Shown: positions 36,945 to 50,540, counted from the stretch's first letter. The stretch is 64,000 bases of DNA from Dryococelus australis (GCA_029891345.1 CM057005.1:66721760-66785759), one strand, 5' to 3'. The notes: generated from the sequence alone by a model not told the origin. Made by a program: numbers and translations.

Positions 36945-39030
36945 GCTTAGTTTAGAAAAGCAAGCATGGAAAACCAGTGATACACCCATTATGTAATTTC
37001 CATCTGTGTAACAAATTAATGCCTATTTGTTAACCCTCAAAACCAGATGAGCACATACATATTTCAGTGCACGAGTACACACTGCAACTGATAAAATTTT
37101 CTGGACCATAAATACAGTAGAGGTGACAAGACTTTTTGTTTATCTGACGCTTCAGACAAAGTCATGCCCTGGCAAATGGGAAAAACTCTGATATACCAGT
37201 GTAATACTCGGTATTGCAGACCTCGCTCAGTTTGATTACCTTCTGTTTATATTTTCCTATTGTCCATTTCTTTACACTTGGAAATCCCAATGTTTTTTTC
37301 TCTCTAAACATCACAATATTTTTATTTAACGGCAATATTTTCACGGACTTTTAAATGATATTGGTTAGTGGTTCTTACAACTAAAACTGCCTACGGACCT
37401 AACAAAAAACTGGGTAGAACATAATTTTCAGTGTCTGACTATAATTTATTTCACTTGAGGTTATTCTGAGTGCAGTTTCATGAACACTATTTTACACTTG
37501 TAGCAGTCAAACGAACAGTTTCTCGTTACATGTCACGAACGGACATTTATTTGAAATCGCAGAAACAGCCATTTAACAGTGCTACTAGCATTACACATTG
37601 TTTCAACTACATTGTTATGTTGAAGCGTGGGTATAAAAGAAGCAACGCTCATTCTGGTATGCCTTGACCAGCCATGTGAACTGCAGCTCTAAGTCCCAAA
37701 CAACTGACTTTTCAAGGAACTTCTGCAATGGGCCAGGCTGTTTATTCTGTGTCCTAGGTGAGTTGTTTATTAGGAGTCCTCTGCAACATTTAAGAAGCGA
37801 TGCTAGGGAACGAGTGAATATGGTGCCACACGGACCCAAGGATGCCGAGGCTGATTACTCCAAGTTCAGCCCAGGACTCAAACAACAACCAGCTTAATCG
37901 TAAGAAATGAGATACACCATCCAAGCTTCTGAGAGGTTTGGTAGTGTTGTTAGAAGAAACAGTTAAGTCTAAATTGAACTGACGCAGTATTAATTTTGAA
38001 AGTGCAGCCTTCTCAATAAAATGCAAAAGACTGGCAAGTTAAGATTTCTGAACTTCTATATGAATAATCACCAGTAAAATTAAAGAACTGAATTGGCCTG
38101 ATCATGATTTTATCCAGTGTTGCTGCAGAGTCTGATTACTAAAAGTTTCAACTTGAATTATTGTAATTTTTTTGTACATTCATAAGATAACTACACCGCC
38201 AAACCAAATCTAAATTTTATACATGTTCAATCTTAAAAAACAAGGTGAAAACTTATAAGGTTTAAGAGTACACAATAATTGTTTGTAATTGATTAGGGTA
38301 TTATGTTTTCCGTATTTCTAGTGCTCGAGTGTGCAAGGGTATCATTAAAGGCGTTTCATGTTGTATTATTATGTACATCGCATAGATTGAATTTCAAGTA
38401 AATCCTGCTACAATAGTGTCTGATTAGATTAATCATGTCTTTGCATGCCAATGCTGAAACAAAATCAAAGGAATGGTTATCCACAAATTCTCTCTGATTG
38501 AAAGTATTACCGATGTGCTAAACACACCTCGGTTTGATGATACAGAGGTTGTGGCATACTGACGCCACCCAATTTATCTTCATCGCACACTAAGCGCTTG
38601 GTGCCTAACCATTGAGCTGAATGATCTATATTTTTCTGCATGTGTATAGTAGTGTGTTTTCCGTGCCAACCCAGCAAGGCTGCTTTTTTAAATATTTTAT
38701 CTAAATTTGCTGAGAGTACTGTGGTATTGGGAGTGTAAAATATTCCATCCAAACAAACCCCACGAGCACCCCCCCCCCCCTTCCCCGAGATATTACAAAG
38801 GAATATTTTCTCATTGATGTGTAGAAGTAGGTTATGTTACCCAAGACAACACCTAACACCACACATTGTACTAGAGCCCCATTTGGAGTTTAGGCCTCGC
38901 CCAGTAAACTGAAAGAAAAGTAAACTATTTTTGTTTACTCGGTTCTCCAATTTTCTATCTATGCAAATATTAAACAAGAGAAAATAAATTACCACTCCTT
39001 TAAACAATAGCAGCACTCTTGTGTATAAAA
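36945..39030. other. Mostly unassigned, with a weak SINE-like signal
   Basis: The stretch at 37650-37900 is GC-richer with a 77-residue open frame of unknown meaning. A poly-C tract lies at about 38769-38781. On the minus strand, 38627-38580 reads CAGCTCAATGGTTAGGCACC, similar to a tRNA A box, but no good B box follows, so a tRNA-derived SINE is only a possibility. Confidence 0.25.
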
Positions 39031-39036
39031 ATTCCA

Positions 39037-40013
39037 ACCTGGTGTCCACTTAAATCCCATTTTAGAATTCCCTAACTTTTCCCCGTTTTCCAGGCAGAAT
39101 GTTGCCATTTTTCCTGACCCATTTTCAGGAAGGAAACCCTCAAACCATATTTTACCACACAAGTGACCAATACAAACACAAAAATATTATATCTTGTACA
39201 TATAGGCCCTATATTACTTGCCAAAATGAATAACAGTACACTCCCACTTAATTGTGCTTCGCATAACCAGTGCGGTGGTCAGGCGATGCTGTAAAGGGTG
39301 TCATTTAACAGGCAGCGATATGGTACGTCTATCACTGTGCCTTTTCCATCCATTGAAGCACATCTGACTTGACTCATCTCAGGATGTAACCAAAATGGCA
39401 GATTTTGTTGACAAAATAACATGACCCAATTTCGTATACAAAAATGGTTACATATTCCGTAATTTGGTGTCTCTTATTTTCCGACTAGCAGCAGATTTGA
39501 GCAGAATACAAAATGAACACGTGTACAAATGTTTTATAAAACAAATAATTTTTCATAAAATACAATAGGCATGTTTCAAGAAGCAAGTAACTGTTGTTCT
39601 AGATTTATATATTACGCAAAAGCCTTTATGCGAAGTTGTTAGTGCATAACTTATTATTTAATTACTATTGTAATCAACATATGCACAGCATTCCAGTGAT
39701 GATTGCAGAAATATTATGTCCGTTTTAAGCATTAAATTTAGATATAAATACTTTTCCAGTGAATGTAAAAATGTGTAACCGCGAGTTCTAAACAAGTGTC
39801 AACAACTTCCGAAGTGAAATTTACGAAATTACAAATTAAGAAATAAAGAATTTTGCCCATTTTGGTTTAATTTTTAATTAAATAGGCTAATAATTAGGAA
39901 CATGAACCTGTGTTCACACAACTAACAAGTTTTGTAGAGTACCAAATTATCTAAATTTCTCTGACCCAGGCAAAAATTCCCTGACATTTCCCTGTGTAGG
40001 TGGACACCTTGTT
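39037..40013. mobile_element. hAT-like TIR element, about 1 kb
   Basis: The left end reads AACCTGGTGTCCACTTAAAT and the right end, inward, AACAAGGTGTCCACCTACAC. Both sides are followed by the AGGGAA/TTCCCT-rich subterminal pattern (ATTCCCTAACTTTTCCC left; CAGGGAAATGTCAGGGAA inward right) that I associate with some hAT families. A fragment of T1 lies inside. An 8-bp target duplication was not found. Confidence 0.45.
39393..39760 (-). repeat. TIR family T1, internal fragment
   Basis: On the minus strand it shares ATGCCTATTGTATTTTATG, CAAAATCTGCC, ATACGAAATTGGGT and TTTAATGC(T/C)TAAAAC with copies A and B. It sits inside the hAT-like element at about 39037-40013. Confidence 0.5.
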
Positions 40014-40019
40014 CAAGTA

Positions 40020-41115
40020 ATACTGGGCAGTGTCAATTTTCATATGCAACAAAAACATGAGAAAACCTTAAAATGAACATATATTTTTAGACTATGTGCA
40101 AAATTTTACACATTTAAAGTTATTCTAGTAGTCTAACTTCATAGCACACTTATTCAAGTTGCAAGGTAAGAATACATTACGTAAACAGCAGTTCAATTAT
40201 TGTTTGTAGTGAAAACTGCTGATCCTCAGATAATCAGCTCTATACCAAAATTAGAACTGAACTAGACTTCAATATAACCGTCAATATAACCGGGTACAAA
40301 AATAAATAAACTGGCCTAAAGTAAGCAAGTGAACACTTAAAATGGTGTGATCAGAACAATTTATAGCCAGAAATACTACTTGCATCAATAGTGTCTGGCC
40401 AGCTTTAATGTGCGTAGTATATGCAACAAGTGTTAAAATGGCAGACCAATAAAAGTTATTTACTATTATTTACCAAACATTTGTGAAAATAACCACTCAC
40501 TGCCCTATGTTAAATTAAACATTCACAAAAAAGATAACACTATGAATTCCCACTAACCCCTCATGTCTGAAGTTGCCTACTTTACAATCCATGCAAAACC
40601 AAATGCCAACCCTGCAGCTATAACATTAAAACAAAATACGTATAACATGCCAGAATATTGATACAACGCCAAGTCTACTGAAATTAAAAAAAAAAAAAAA
40701 AAAACATTTTAGAAACAAATTCTCAGATTTAGCTGCAAGAGCCACCCAAATTGGCGTCTAACTCTGTGCCTGTGTAATATTTAAACAAGATCAAGTACAC
40801 ACTTGTTTGGTAACATTTTATTGAAGTATGTGTAACTACTGAAATTAATATTCCATGCAAAAATCATATAGATTTTATGACAGACAATTGAACATGGAGT
40901 TACGTATTTGGTACAAACCTTGCACAGATGACACGTGATGCTTACTGGCCAAGATAAACAACTCTGTTTCAGCTACACGCCCCAAAGCGCACTGAACGGG
41001 GTTTGGATTTTTTGTATGATTTCTACCAGAGTAGCTACAGGATATCATCTGGTTGTGGGAATTATTACAGATGTGACAAAGTCATACAGCTCATCATCCG
41101 TAGTCATTAACCAAA
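40020..41115. other. Unassigned, with a poly-A tract
   Basis: AT-rich. A run of 19 A lies at 40686-40704. An open frame at 40935-41120 runs into the following GC-rich patch and is not recognised. Confidence 0.35.
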
Positions 41116-41119
41116 TCTA

Positions 41120-42560
41120 GGCCAGCCTCCCCCTAAGAAGAAAAGAATTGACAGCCAGCAGGCAAGCCATTACTGCAACCCCGAGCAAGTAGAAGGGTGC
41201 ACCGAGAGATAGTAGCACCTACAACTAGGGCCACCAGTCAGATGCCCTTAGCTCCACCTACACATTGTACCCCCCACACCAGACCCGGTGAGCTTTCAAC
41301 CACAAGAATATATTGCAGTGCACCACCAGTTGAAGCTTGGTTCTTATGAGAGCCACACGAACCTTGGGCATCTCGTTCTACCACCTCGTGCACTAGAGCT
41401 CATCGCCCTCACCCTCTTCAGCCAGACCTTCCAGAAGCCCTCCTTGCAAACCTTCTACAAGACATCTGCCACCCTTAGTCACCCATGGAAACAGCCATCC
41501 CAATCTCCCTTCAGGAAGCGTACCCTTTAAGTATCTTCAGAACACGTGACACAGTATAGACAGGGAAAGTTTATGTAGCTAACTTAGTCGAAACTGCCAC
41601 CCTTTAGCCTAGAACCAGGTCCTCGTCACTTAGATAGCATTGCCTATTAATTCTGGCCAGCTTGAGGTAGTCAAGAGATAGTACGCAACCCAGAGATTTA
41701 CTCTTCTCTGAATAAACACGTTTTATTCCTACATTGTTTTCTCATTTCGTTGAGTATGCCTAGAATCCATAGTAGACACCACGACCCGTAAGAGCGAAGC
41801 AAGAGACCGGTGTTCAAATAATACAATCTTACCACCTAGTCAACCGTACTACGCAAGTTGCTGGAAGGCGTATTCAGTTGGTTCTGGGATGGGCCTGTCC
41901 ACTCTAGGACATCACCCATCAGTGATTGGGATGCCTCCGAAAAAACCAGCTCTCCAACCACAGCATAGTTTGTGTTGCAGGCTAGAGAAACGGATTGGCT
42001 CCTCTCCCTGATGCCCTTTATCAAGCGAGGTGGTAAAGACCTGAAGGAGAGGAAGGCTACCTCTACCTACCAAGCTGGGATTCACTCCCCAGCTCCCTCC
42101 CTTCTCTGTTTACAGCTCCTCACAAGTTTCCAGGGACACCACACCCCATCGTTACTGCCTTCAGATGAGAGAAGGTGCCCATTGGATTGGTCTGCCCGTG
42201 GTTTAACATCCGCCAGTACCGGAGCCCAGCGAGAGCTGCCGCCAGCAGCAGCAGCCCATGAGAAGAGTTCCACCAGCAGCCGCACCCCAGCCAGTAAATC
42301 CGCAGCACCGTCCAGCTGATCAAGCACCAGTGTAAGCAAGCAGCTAGCCCCTCAGCCAGTAGTCCGGCCAATAGCCAAACCAGCAATCTACTTCGTGCCT
42401 AGCAGTCGCAGGTTGTGCTCCGGTACCAAAACGCCACAAGTCGCCCTAAGTGCCACCAGCCTGCGCTAACAAAGTCACTACAGTCGAAACTCCAACCATT
42501 GAACCCGTTTGAACCGAAAGTCCGGGTCCAACTAGCATGTTCTGTGGTCCCGACCAAATT
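41120..42560 (+). other. GC-rich patch with LTR-like features
   Basis: Clearly GC-rich relative to the intron. A stretch at about 41690-41750 resembles an LTR R region: AATAAA within CTGAATAAACACG, followed by a T-rich segment. Coding-like Pro/Ser/Ala-rich frames flank it (41288-41530, 41972-42319) without recognised domains. If it is an LTR element, it is an old, broken remnant with no identified pol or second LTR. Confidence 0.3.
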
Positions 42561-42564
42561 CCTA

Positions 42565-45500
42565 TATATACAATGCTAAAAAAGTGTTTCTGCCTAACTC
42601 AAAATTCAATTTAATCCGCATTAATTGAACAGAAATTTCTGTAGCATCACAGAAAATTACATGCTCCTATCATTAAACAACGAAGTATTACCAAAAAAGT
42701 ATAAGTCAACTGTACTCACCAAGGCATACGAAGTCAGTATACAAAACATTATGTAAACATACACAAGTAAACCCAAATAAAATAAATTTTACACACACAT
42801 TGTTTTGCTTACGTCTCGCTGCCCTGCATTTAGTCCTATTTATGTAACCGACCACTTCCGAAATAACTAGCTGTTAGTCGCGATGTTGCACTTAACTCAT
42901 ACTTTGTAACAAAAAATAACAGACATCTCAGACTACACATTGTGCATTTAGTGTGCATGAAATATTAAAAAAATGAAAGGTGGGAATACAGTACATATCC
43001 AATGTATAAGAAATATGTACTCTAAAATTTTATTAGATTACCAAAAGACAATTGCAATAACAGCGGGAGCCATGTTGGTAACAATCAACACCGACAAGTG
43101 TTACTGTAAATTAGAGAAATTGATTTGCGATGTAACGTTGCCAACAAAACGCTTGACTACCGTTACTCATGTGAATATTTATTCATGAAAACCACTAATG
43201 CATTATGTATAAAAATAAAAAGGCAAAGCAAAACTACGGAAACCATACCAACTGCACTTTATTAATAACAATATTCAAACAGTACACGAGAAAATAATTT
43301 TGCTGCTGTGCAAGAGAAAGATACCTTGCATAGTTAGCACGGACTCCACCATGCCACAAGTACACATTGATAAAGGCTGTTCACGATAAAGTGAGCACTT
43401 TTGAAACCAACCATAGAAAAAAGTCACTGCCCCTACCTGCATATGTTTAATGGGCGCACTGAGTTTAAAAAGTATTAGTATTAATGTGAAATTTGTATTC
43501 CAAGAATCAGTAGAGTGCTAGTTCTAGTGGCATATCCAACCTTTAACCTAATCTGGTTAGCTTGGTTACTTGTAATACATTGTTAATATGCTAGGAGAAA
43601 AACATGATAATGTAATTTCACTTTGAAAATGTTTATTTTATTGTGGAATTATGAGTTTTAACTAAGGAGGGTCTACATGGCCAAATTCAGGGACACTCCA
43701 TTTTGAACTCTGTCACGAAAATAGCAGTATGATGCTGTGTGAAAATTACAATTTTTAAGTGAACACAAACTTTCTACTGAGGTGTAGATAGATGTGGGAG
43801 AGGCTTCCGACTTGTTTAATTGGAACAGGCAATAATGAATAGGTTTGGAGGCTCGGCTAATAGTCTTTTGGTTGTTCTATTAACCGAACAACCTGAGATG
43901 GGTGAGTTACCAGCAGGGACTGATGAACTTCACCTCAAGATCCTGCTCGTCTGGTAATATAACAATATCTAATAATAGTAAAATAACTGGGCAAAACAAA
44001 AGTTACCTATTCAACAAGAATTTAAAAATGATTCTAAAACATTCACTCAGTAGCCATTGTGAGATCTGCTAGTCAGAGAGCATGGTTAAAGCAAGGAAAC
44101 GAAACAGGCACAAAGTTGATAACCAGTTTAATAGATGTATTCATTGCCTGAAACTAAGGCTGTAATTAAATTTACTGCATGATTCAGAGATAGAAGTTAA
44201 TGTAGGTATTAGGTCTTGGCTTTCGAGGGAGGTACATGTAATTAATTTGTTTTACTAGCAGAATTATGTTTGTTCACATTGTTTCTTGAAATTTTCAGTT
44301 ATGTTAAATGTTTCTTCATTTACATACCATATTTTGACACTAGTGAGGTCATTAAGTTTGAACCTGAATTATTCTTGCCTGTGTCAATAACAATGTCATG
44401 GTTATTACAAGTCTGGTAGATGGACAGAAGTTGGATCTAAGGTAAAGGTAGATAGTAATTTTACTTACCTAAGAGAAGTGATTCCAGATTGTTTCTTAAT
44501 GGCAAGTGCAACTTGGTACATGCAAATTTGAAGAGTACTGGAATGTGATACTGGAGGCAACTTATTCTTCATTGCAAATTGTCAATGTCTGTCATGTGTA
44601 TGAGTATGTGGAATCAGAGATCCCAGGTCTTGAATGTAAATTTTAACTCAAAACTCCGCCAAATTATTTACCAGCAACAACTTGCAGAAATTCCCCTCAA
44701 CTAAATTAAAAGTGTAAAGGTGCAATATTTTCAAGTAAAGTACAACACAAATTGATATATGTACTTTACAGTTACGTACACCAGACTAGACCCACACTTG
44801 TACAGAATCTTAACTTAATACTTACAAAATACAAAATTTCAGGGTGGCATATACATGCCAAAATAGTTACTTCTGAGCAAGTGAATTCAAAAGAGGTGCT
44901 TTAAAAAGTTTTTATTAAGTGTGAGTGTACCAGAATAATTTTATTTAATATTCCCATTTGCTTTGTTCATTTTTTTTAGTTAAACTTAAATACCTAACAT
45001 AGGCATATCAATATGTTCGAGAAAGTTCAATGAGGTTTATTTTTGGGTAACTAATATATCAAGTCCACAATTACAGAATGTCCGCACCCATAGAATTCTT
45101 ACGTCAGCCGCCTGAAATTCAAAGGATAGTTTCCACTGTATTTTGAGACGAAATATCATATTGCTCTGAACCAGATAGTATCACAGTTGACATTTCAAGA
45201 GAGTAGGAGAGGCGAACTATATGGCTCTAGGGTACCATTTGTTTCAGCAGCATGTCTCGAGATGCTCCAGAGGGTTGTTTATTTGTTTACACATTTTGAG
45301 TTTACAAATTTACTGAGTTTATGTGACAAGTGTGTACTTTTTTTAACTATCACTAAATGAGTATTACATGAAGTTGAGGTTGTTTCATGTCTGGCTATTT
45401 GAGCGGAAATGAAATATTTGCTTTTACTATCATAACTGTAATGAATTTTTCCACAGTTTTTTAAAGGTATCCTAAAAGCATTCATTGCATTTTGAATGTA

Positions 45501-46230
45501 ATAAGTGGCAAAAGTATACTATATAATTGGAAAGTCTCAAATCTGTAAAACTTGGATTTTTTTTTTTTTGGAAAATACACCAAAAGCCGGATATAACGCG
45601 GCTGTTGGGGAACATAACTCAGATTCATGTTACAGCTTTCCGCACTATTCCAGGAGTGAACGAGTACAGTAGCAAAAAAAGCCAGTGTTCCAATGGGACG
45701 TGGCACTTTTCTGCCAAACTTGGAGCAAGTGGTGTTATTTACCACCGTAAATCGTGTAATGATTAGCCCCGTGCTATTGGAACTTTATATTGTATCTGCA
45801 CCACCGGACTTGACGGACGCACCCAAGGGAGGAAAACAGAAGAGAAACACACTTCATGAAGGGTCACATGCTTCCAAGCAAGAAAATCCAAAAATACACC
45901 ACATATTTCAGGTAAAGGATGTACTTAGCCCACCAAGGGCATTGTTCGTCAAGCAGGTTGAAGAAGGATTTCACCTTCCGCCCCCTGCTAGGCCTGGTTG
46001 GGAGGAAATGAGAATGAGAAAGGAAGCTCACGTCCAAAGGTCGAATGCACGTTTGCACTGCAGATGGGATCTATCAGTGCCACAAGTATTGTGAAACATG
46101 AATTATTTGTGGCATGCAAAGAAAGGCGGCTTTTCTGCATTAAGCCTCCTCCACAACAGCTCGCCCGCCCTGAATTTTTTCCGGAAAAGATATACCATAT
46201 AGCCGGTATATTACATACATTATATTCAGA
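42565..46230. other. Mostly unassigned intronic sequence
   Basis: Apart from the MITE end at 43373, nothing is assignable. Near 45585-45640 a GCCGGATATAACGCGGCTG segment resembles pogo-like subterminal sequence. The 133-residue open frame at 45693-46094 is charged and Pro-rich, with no recognised domain. Confidence 0.3.
43373..43415 (+). mobile_element. Solitary end of the AAGGCTGTTCA MITE family
   Basis: Begins AAGGCTGTTCACGATAAAG directly after TA (43371-43372), then TGAGCACTTTTG, matching the TIR of the element at 5215-5449. I could not find the opposite end within the next 1.5 kb, so it is a fragment or a longer element with a decayed end. Confidence 0.6.
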
Positions 46231-46310
46231 GTGTCTACATATTAAAATTATTACGTAGTGCTATATTCCCTAGGAGATTAATTATAGATCTGTAAAGGAC
46301 TTAGAAAAAC
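46228..46310 (+). repeat. Direct repeat left of the 46393 element
   Basis: Shares GTCTACAT, ATTACGTAGTGC, GATTAATTATAG and GTAAAGGACTTA in order with 47503-47575 (GCCTACAT, ATTACATAGCGC, GATTAATTATAG, GTAAATGACTTA). The two copies bracket the pogo-like element in the same orientation. Confidence 0.6.
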
Positions 46311-46392
46311 AAATTTTGAGGCCTGCCCCAAATTCCAGATTTTTTTTTTCAAAAATGGTAAGACAATACTGAATAGCCGCTAACACACATTA

Positions 46393-47496
46393 CAGTAGAC
46401 CCTCAATTTATAGTTATCGCATGTATCGATAAATCACATCCACAAACAATTTTTTGTGGGTCCGGTGAAACCCCTATGTAACATAAACCGCTTAAATCGT
46501 TTATCGGATGGAGCATCCATCGAGGTATATTTCGCGCAACTATCGTTTTAAAGCTCGTTCATGCAAACGTCTAGTAAGAATGTGAAATACACCACGTGCA
46601 CAGCTGTTTATAACTGCCCCACGGCACGGTGTCCAGCGACTGTCTTCCCAACACGTCTGTCAATACTGCGGCCGTGAGGTGTGGTGAACATTCCTTCCTC
46701 CACTCACAGACCATTCTGGCCACCAAGAGGGGAAGTTGTCTAGCAAAAGAAAAAGCATATCCTCTCTCTCTGCCACATCTGCTTGCTTCACTTGCCTTTC
46801 CTTCACACGCCGCCCACCAGCAGCTGGGAATGTAATTTTATCAGGATTATGCGTTGCTCAAAATAGTTGCACCTACCATCACTTGTATGGTTTCACCTGA
46901 AAATCTTATGCAAAACATTTTAACGAGAATTATTATTTGAAAATATGTTTTAGTGTGTGATTAACGGTGGTTTTAACATAATATTAACATGATCTTAAAA
47001 CTTAATCATATATTTGAACTCCCCTTGCCACTAAAAATTGTTTGAACATCAAGCGACTTTTGTATGATAAGTGTAAAATCCATTTTCTGTAACTTCTGCG
47101 GGGAAAGCTGTAGATTTATATTAATTTATTTCAATAGACATGCATCTATTGAATAAACTGATAAAATGTAAGGATCAATTAAGACACATTTTGCAGTCTA
47201 ATTTGGTGTCCGAGATTACAATCAATTATATGCAATATTTTGAGAATCTATTATATTAAACAAGTTTAGGTGAAATGTTTTTAATGTATTATTTACAATA
47301 ACATTTTTTTTAACAGTCCCATTTTTATTGTGCTTATTAGCTAAACTGTATTCAGATAATGTATATACACAACATAAAATTTATCATGAGGTTAGAAGTT
47401 GTATTTTATTGATATGTGAGCACCATCTACTGAAATCCCGCATGCACAGACATTTTTTGGCAGTCCACTGAATAACAATAGATTGAGAGTGGACTG
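46393..47496. mobile_element. pogo/Tigger-like TIR element, 1,104 bp
   Basis: The left end reads CAGTAGACCCTCAATTTATA and the right end, inward, CAGTCCACTCTCAATCTATT. Both are directly flanked by TA (46391-46392 and 47497-47498), the target duplication of Tc1/mariner/pogo elements. About 20 of the first 27 TIR positions agree. The interior has no recognisable transposase. A truncated relative lies at 34055-34350. Confidence 0.75.
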
Positions 47497-47502
47497 TATA
47501 AT

Positions 47503-47575
47503 CAAGTGCCTACATCATAATTATAATGATTACATAGCGCAGGTGATTAATTATAGGCCAGTAAATGACTTACTC
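47503..47575 (+). repeat. Direct repeat right of the 46393 element
   Basis: Partner of 46228-46310, moderately diverged. Confidence 0.6.
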
Positions 47576-47579
47576 CTTA

Positions 47580-48770
47580 CCTTACCCAGAGCCCCTCCCA
47601 TTGCAAGCTAGTTTTATACACAATGCGCCACAGAAGTTGGCATCCCTTTTACGATAGTACTCTAACGTATTTCAACTTAGTGTATTTAAACATTCTGGTA
47701 TAGAATAACTGTACAGTAAACCATTGCAAAATGTGGGGGATACGTTTTTTTAAAACACAGCAGTAGAAGAAAAGTTGTTATGGGGAAGTGAGGTATAGGT
47801 TAAGTTGGCCGACTATTTATTTAGAGTTTCATTACTAAAGAATCGGATGTATTACCCATAAAACAGTAACTACACACACTGTTAAAGATGCCTTACGTTT
47901 GAAGCAAAACATAGCACTTTATTTATAGATAATTTAAATGATAAATATTCAAAACTAAATCACCAGTGTGTTGAGGCTAGCAGCGAATACATTGTGTAGC
48001 GTGCACATAGCTGGGCAAGTTATCCAAATCCTCGGGTTGGGCAGCTATCATCCCGTCGCTACAAGAGTACTCTGGCGGGCGGCGGCCAGCCGGCCACCAC
48101 CACTGCCGTTGATACAGGGCCAGTTCACATCGTAAGAGCAGCACGGTACTGGGAAAACATGCTGATGCAATTCAGGTCAATGTGTTGAAGTTATATGAAA
48201 TTTAGACTGTGCATTGGCCTTTGCACAGAACACAGAAAATTAAAGTGGTCTACTTGAAATAATTTTTTTGTGAATTTTTTTTTATCAAAAACTTCTGACG
48301 TGACCTATACAAGCACACTGCCTTACCAAAATATGGTAATATAAGAACACATTTTAATTGCACACACAGAAAATTGACTTTGTAAGAAAAAAAAAAACAA
48401 TTGCTCACCACAAAAAATTAGCACCTTACGTAGGCATGGGTGCAGAAACTAATTATTAAAAAAAGGACGTGTGAAACAAATTTGAAGTTATCATACTAAC
48501 ACTGATTAAGAAACTAGTCCGTAATGTGCTGCTTTTTTACAGCAATAGAGGAGTGATGACGGAAGTAAAAAAACCACAGGGAGGGTAAGGCATAAGCAGC
48601 GGTATGTGACTTGGACAAAAATAATTCTCACTGACCTGGCCTGCAACTCCCCCACCCCAAACCATCCCAGTTCCTTTCTGGCATGAAGCAATTTATTCCT
48701 TGAAGCTATGTACTTGGGACCACAAATGTCAAAGTCTATGACGACAGCTTGAGAAATGTATAACCACTAA
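47580..48770. other. Unassigned intronic sequence
   Basis: A short GC-rich stretch at 48050-48130 (GGCGGGCGGCGGCCAGCCGG) is the only compositional outlier. Nothing coding recognised. Confidence 0.35.
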
Positions 48771-48773
48771 CAT

Positions 48774-48911
48774 CAGTAAGGCTGTTTACCACAGACCAAA
48801 AACCGTGGATAATAGAAACTTGTACAGCAGTTGGTGAAAAGGCCTACAAAAACAAATCCGAACATAACTGAAACAGCATTTCACAATACCGAAGTTTGCG
48901 AGGGATTCCTG
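48774..48911. mobile_element. Short pogo/Tigger-like MITE, copy 2
   Basis: Starts CAGTAAGGCTG and ends, read inward, CAGGAATCCCTCGC, with TA after the right end (48912-48913). The first 60 bp align with the copy at 7275, including GGATAATAGAAACT. Its interior is about 40 bp longer. Confidence 0.55.
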
Positions 48912-49727
48912 TAATTGCTTAAATGTATTACGCTATACAACACATGCATATTTCAAGTTAACTTGTAAGTGCCAGTAAACGTGCGACAGCAGGACACTTA
49001 CAAGTATAATATAGCGGCTTGGACTGCACCCATGCCATCCCTCCACACTGATCCAACGCCCAAGCAGGCATACATGTAGACTTGCCAACTTTTAAAGTTT
49101 TCAATCAGTACAATGGATAAAAACTATTAAAAACACGTGTAAACTGCCTGCGGCAATTTCACATACTAATTTTCTTATCATTCACACGTAATTTCAAGTA
49201 ATAAAATTTCCATAATTTCACAATGAAAGTAATCCCTATTCTGCAATTATTTAAATTTAAAAATGACATTTAAAACTAACTTGTATATCGAAAATGTGCA
49301 CATACTCACATGTCAATTTTGTACTAAGAAAGCTTACAAAATATTTGTTTAGAAAAACAAGTATTCTTTATTTCTTCTGGATTAAGTCAGATAGAGGAAA
49401 TTGTCTACAGCAGGATGAAAACCAATAGCAATTCTACTGCTGCCTGAAGTGAGATTTATTATTTTGCTTGTTTTGTGTGTCGTTTTCACATATTGTACAC
49501 ACACAAAACATGTAAAATAAATGTTTAATACTATTTGTGAACATAAATGGCACGTAAAAAATCGAAATATGTACTAGCATTCTGAATACCAAGATCACAA
49601 AATTTTGACAGTTTTAGAAACGTAGTGCAGCCACAATGTATCCTTGTTAAACAGCTGTTCTGTCTATGAAGAAAGCAATGAGTATAAACAAATGCTGTGA
49701 TCAATGTAGGTTACCATTCCAACCTAC

Positions 49728-49942
49728 CTTGTTTCTGTTATGGCAAAGTCATACTGCTGGGACTCCATTAATTTTATTGACAGCAGTTTGGATGGGGTTG
49801 GGAGAGACTTTAGTTTAACACCTTCCATGAGGCGACGTCGTTTTGCAGCTCTTCTTAAGAAACTATAATTTTTAACTACACATTGTTTGAATGGAAGTCG
49901 AAAATTTGCATTATTTTGTAAATATGTTTTGATCAGCATCAA
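49728..49942 (-). CDS. Candidate coding exon of TIR family T1
   Basis: Reads MMLIKTYLQNNANFRLPFKQ, then SFLRRAAKRRRLMEG, VKLKSLPTPSKLLSIKLMES and YDFAITETR, followed by a strong splice donor (AAG/GTAGGT at 49727 downward). Copies at 20219 and 58095 keep the same peptide pattern (VKLKS.(T/S)TPS..L.IKL.EP...DFAI) despite base changes, which suggests that this was protein-coding in the active element. There are basic clusters but no recognised domain. Downstream on the minus strand, near 49510-49440, a family-conserved stretch (CEND.QNKQNN) could be the next exon. Confidence 0.35.
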
Positions 49943-50540
49943 CTGACATTTTTGAGTCGTTAGTTTAGCACTGAAATATATTTTTATCTAGATTTAATGC
50001 CTAAAACAGACGTAATATACCTACAATTATCACTGTAATGCTACAAATATGTTAATACGAAAAAATTATGCAATACGACTTTTAAAAATGCAGTTGTGGA
50101 ATATATAAACAAAGCACAACACTTACTTGCTTTTTAAAACATGCCTCGTGTATTTTATGTAGTTAGGCCTAGGCCTATTCAGTTTTTTTTTTAATAATTT
50201 TATTTACACGTTCACAAGTTTTTAAAGGAAAAACAAACATGGCACTGATTTTGTCATTTTGTATTTTTGTTCACATCCGCTGAATACAAAATATGAAATA
50301 CCAAATGACCAAATAAGTCACTTTTTATATACGAAATCGGGTTACGTGACCATTGTGTCAACAAAATCTGCCAATTCAGACACAGTCTCAAATTATTATA
50401 TAACCTGTCAAGTTTTAACCTTACCGAAAGAAAACGCGATAAATATGTAATTACAATTCAAATATTAAACACAATTGAGACGTAAATATTTTTGGCGAAG
50501 TTAGTTTCCCATACAATAAACGTGTTGGGCGTACTTTTAC

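Noticed and set aside
38500-38660. A tRNA gene or clear SINE on the minus strand
   Set aside because: An A-box-like CTCAATGGTTAGGCACC is present, but there is no acceptable B box or cloverleaf, so it is mentioned only as a weak signal.
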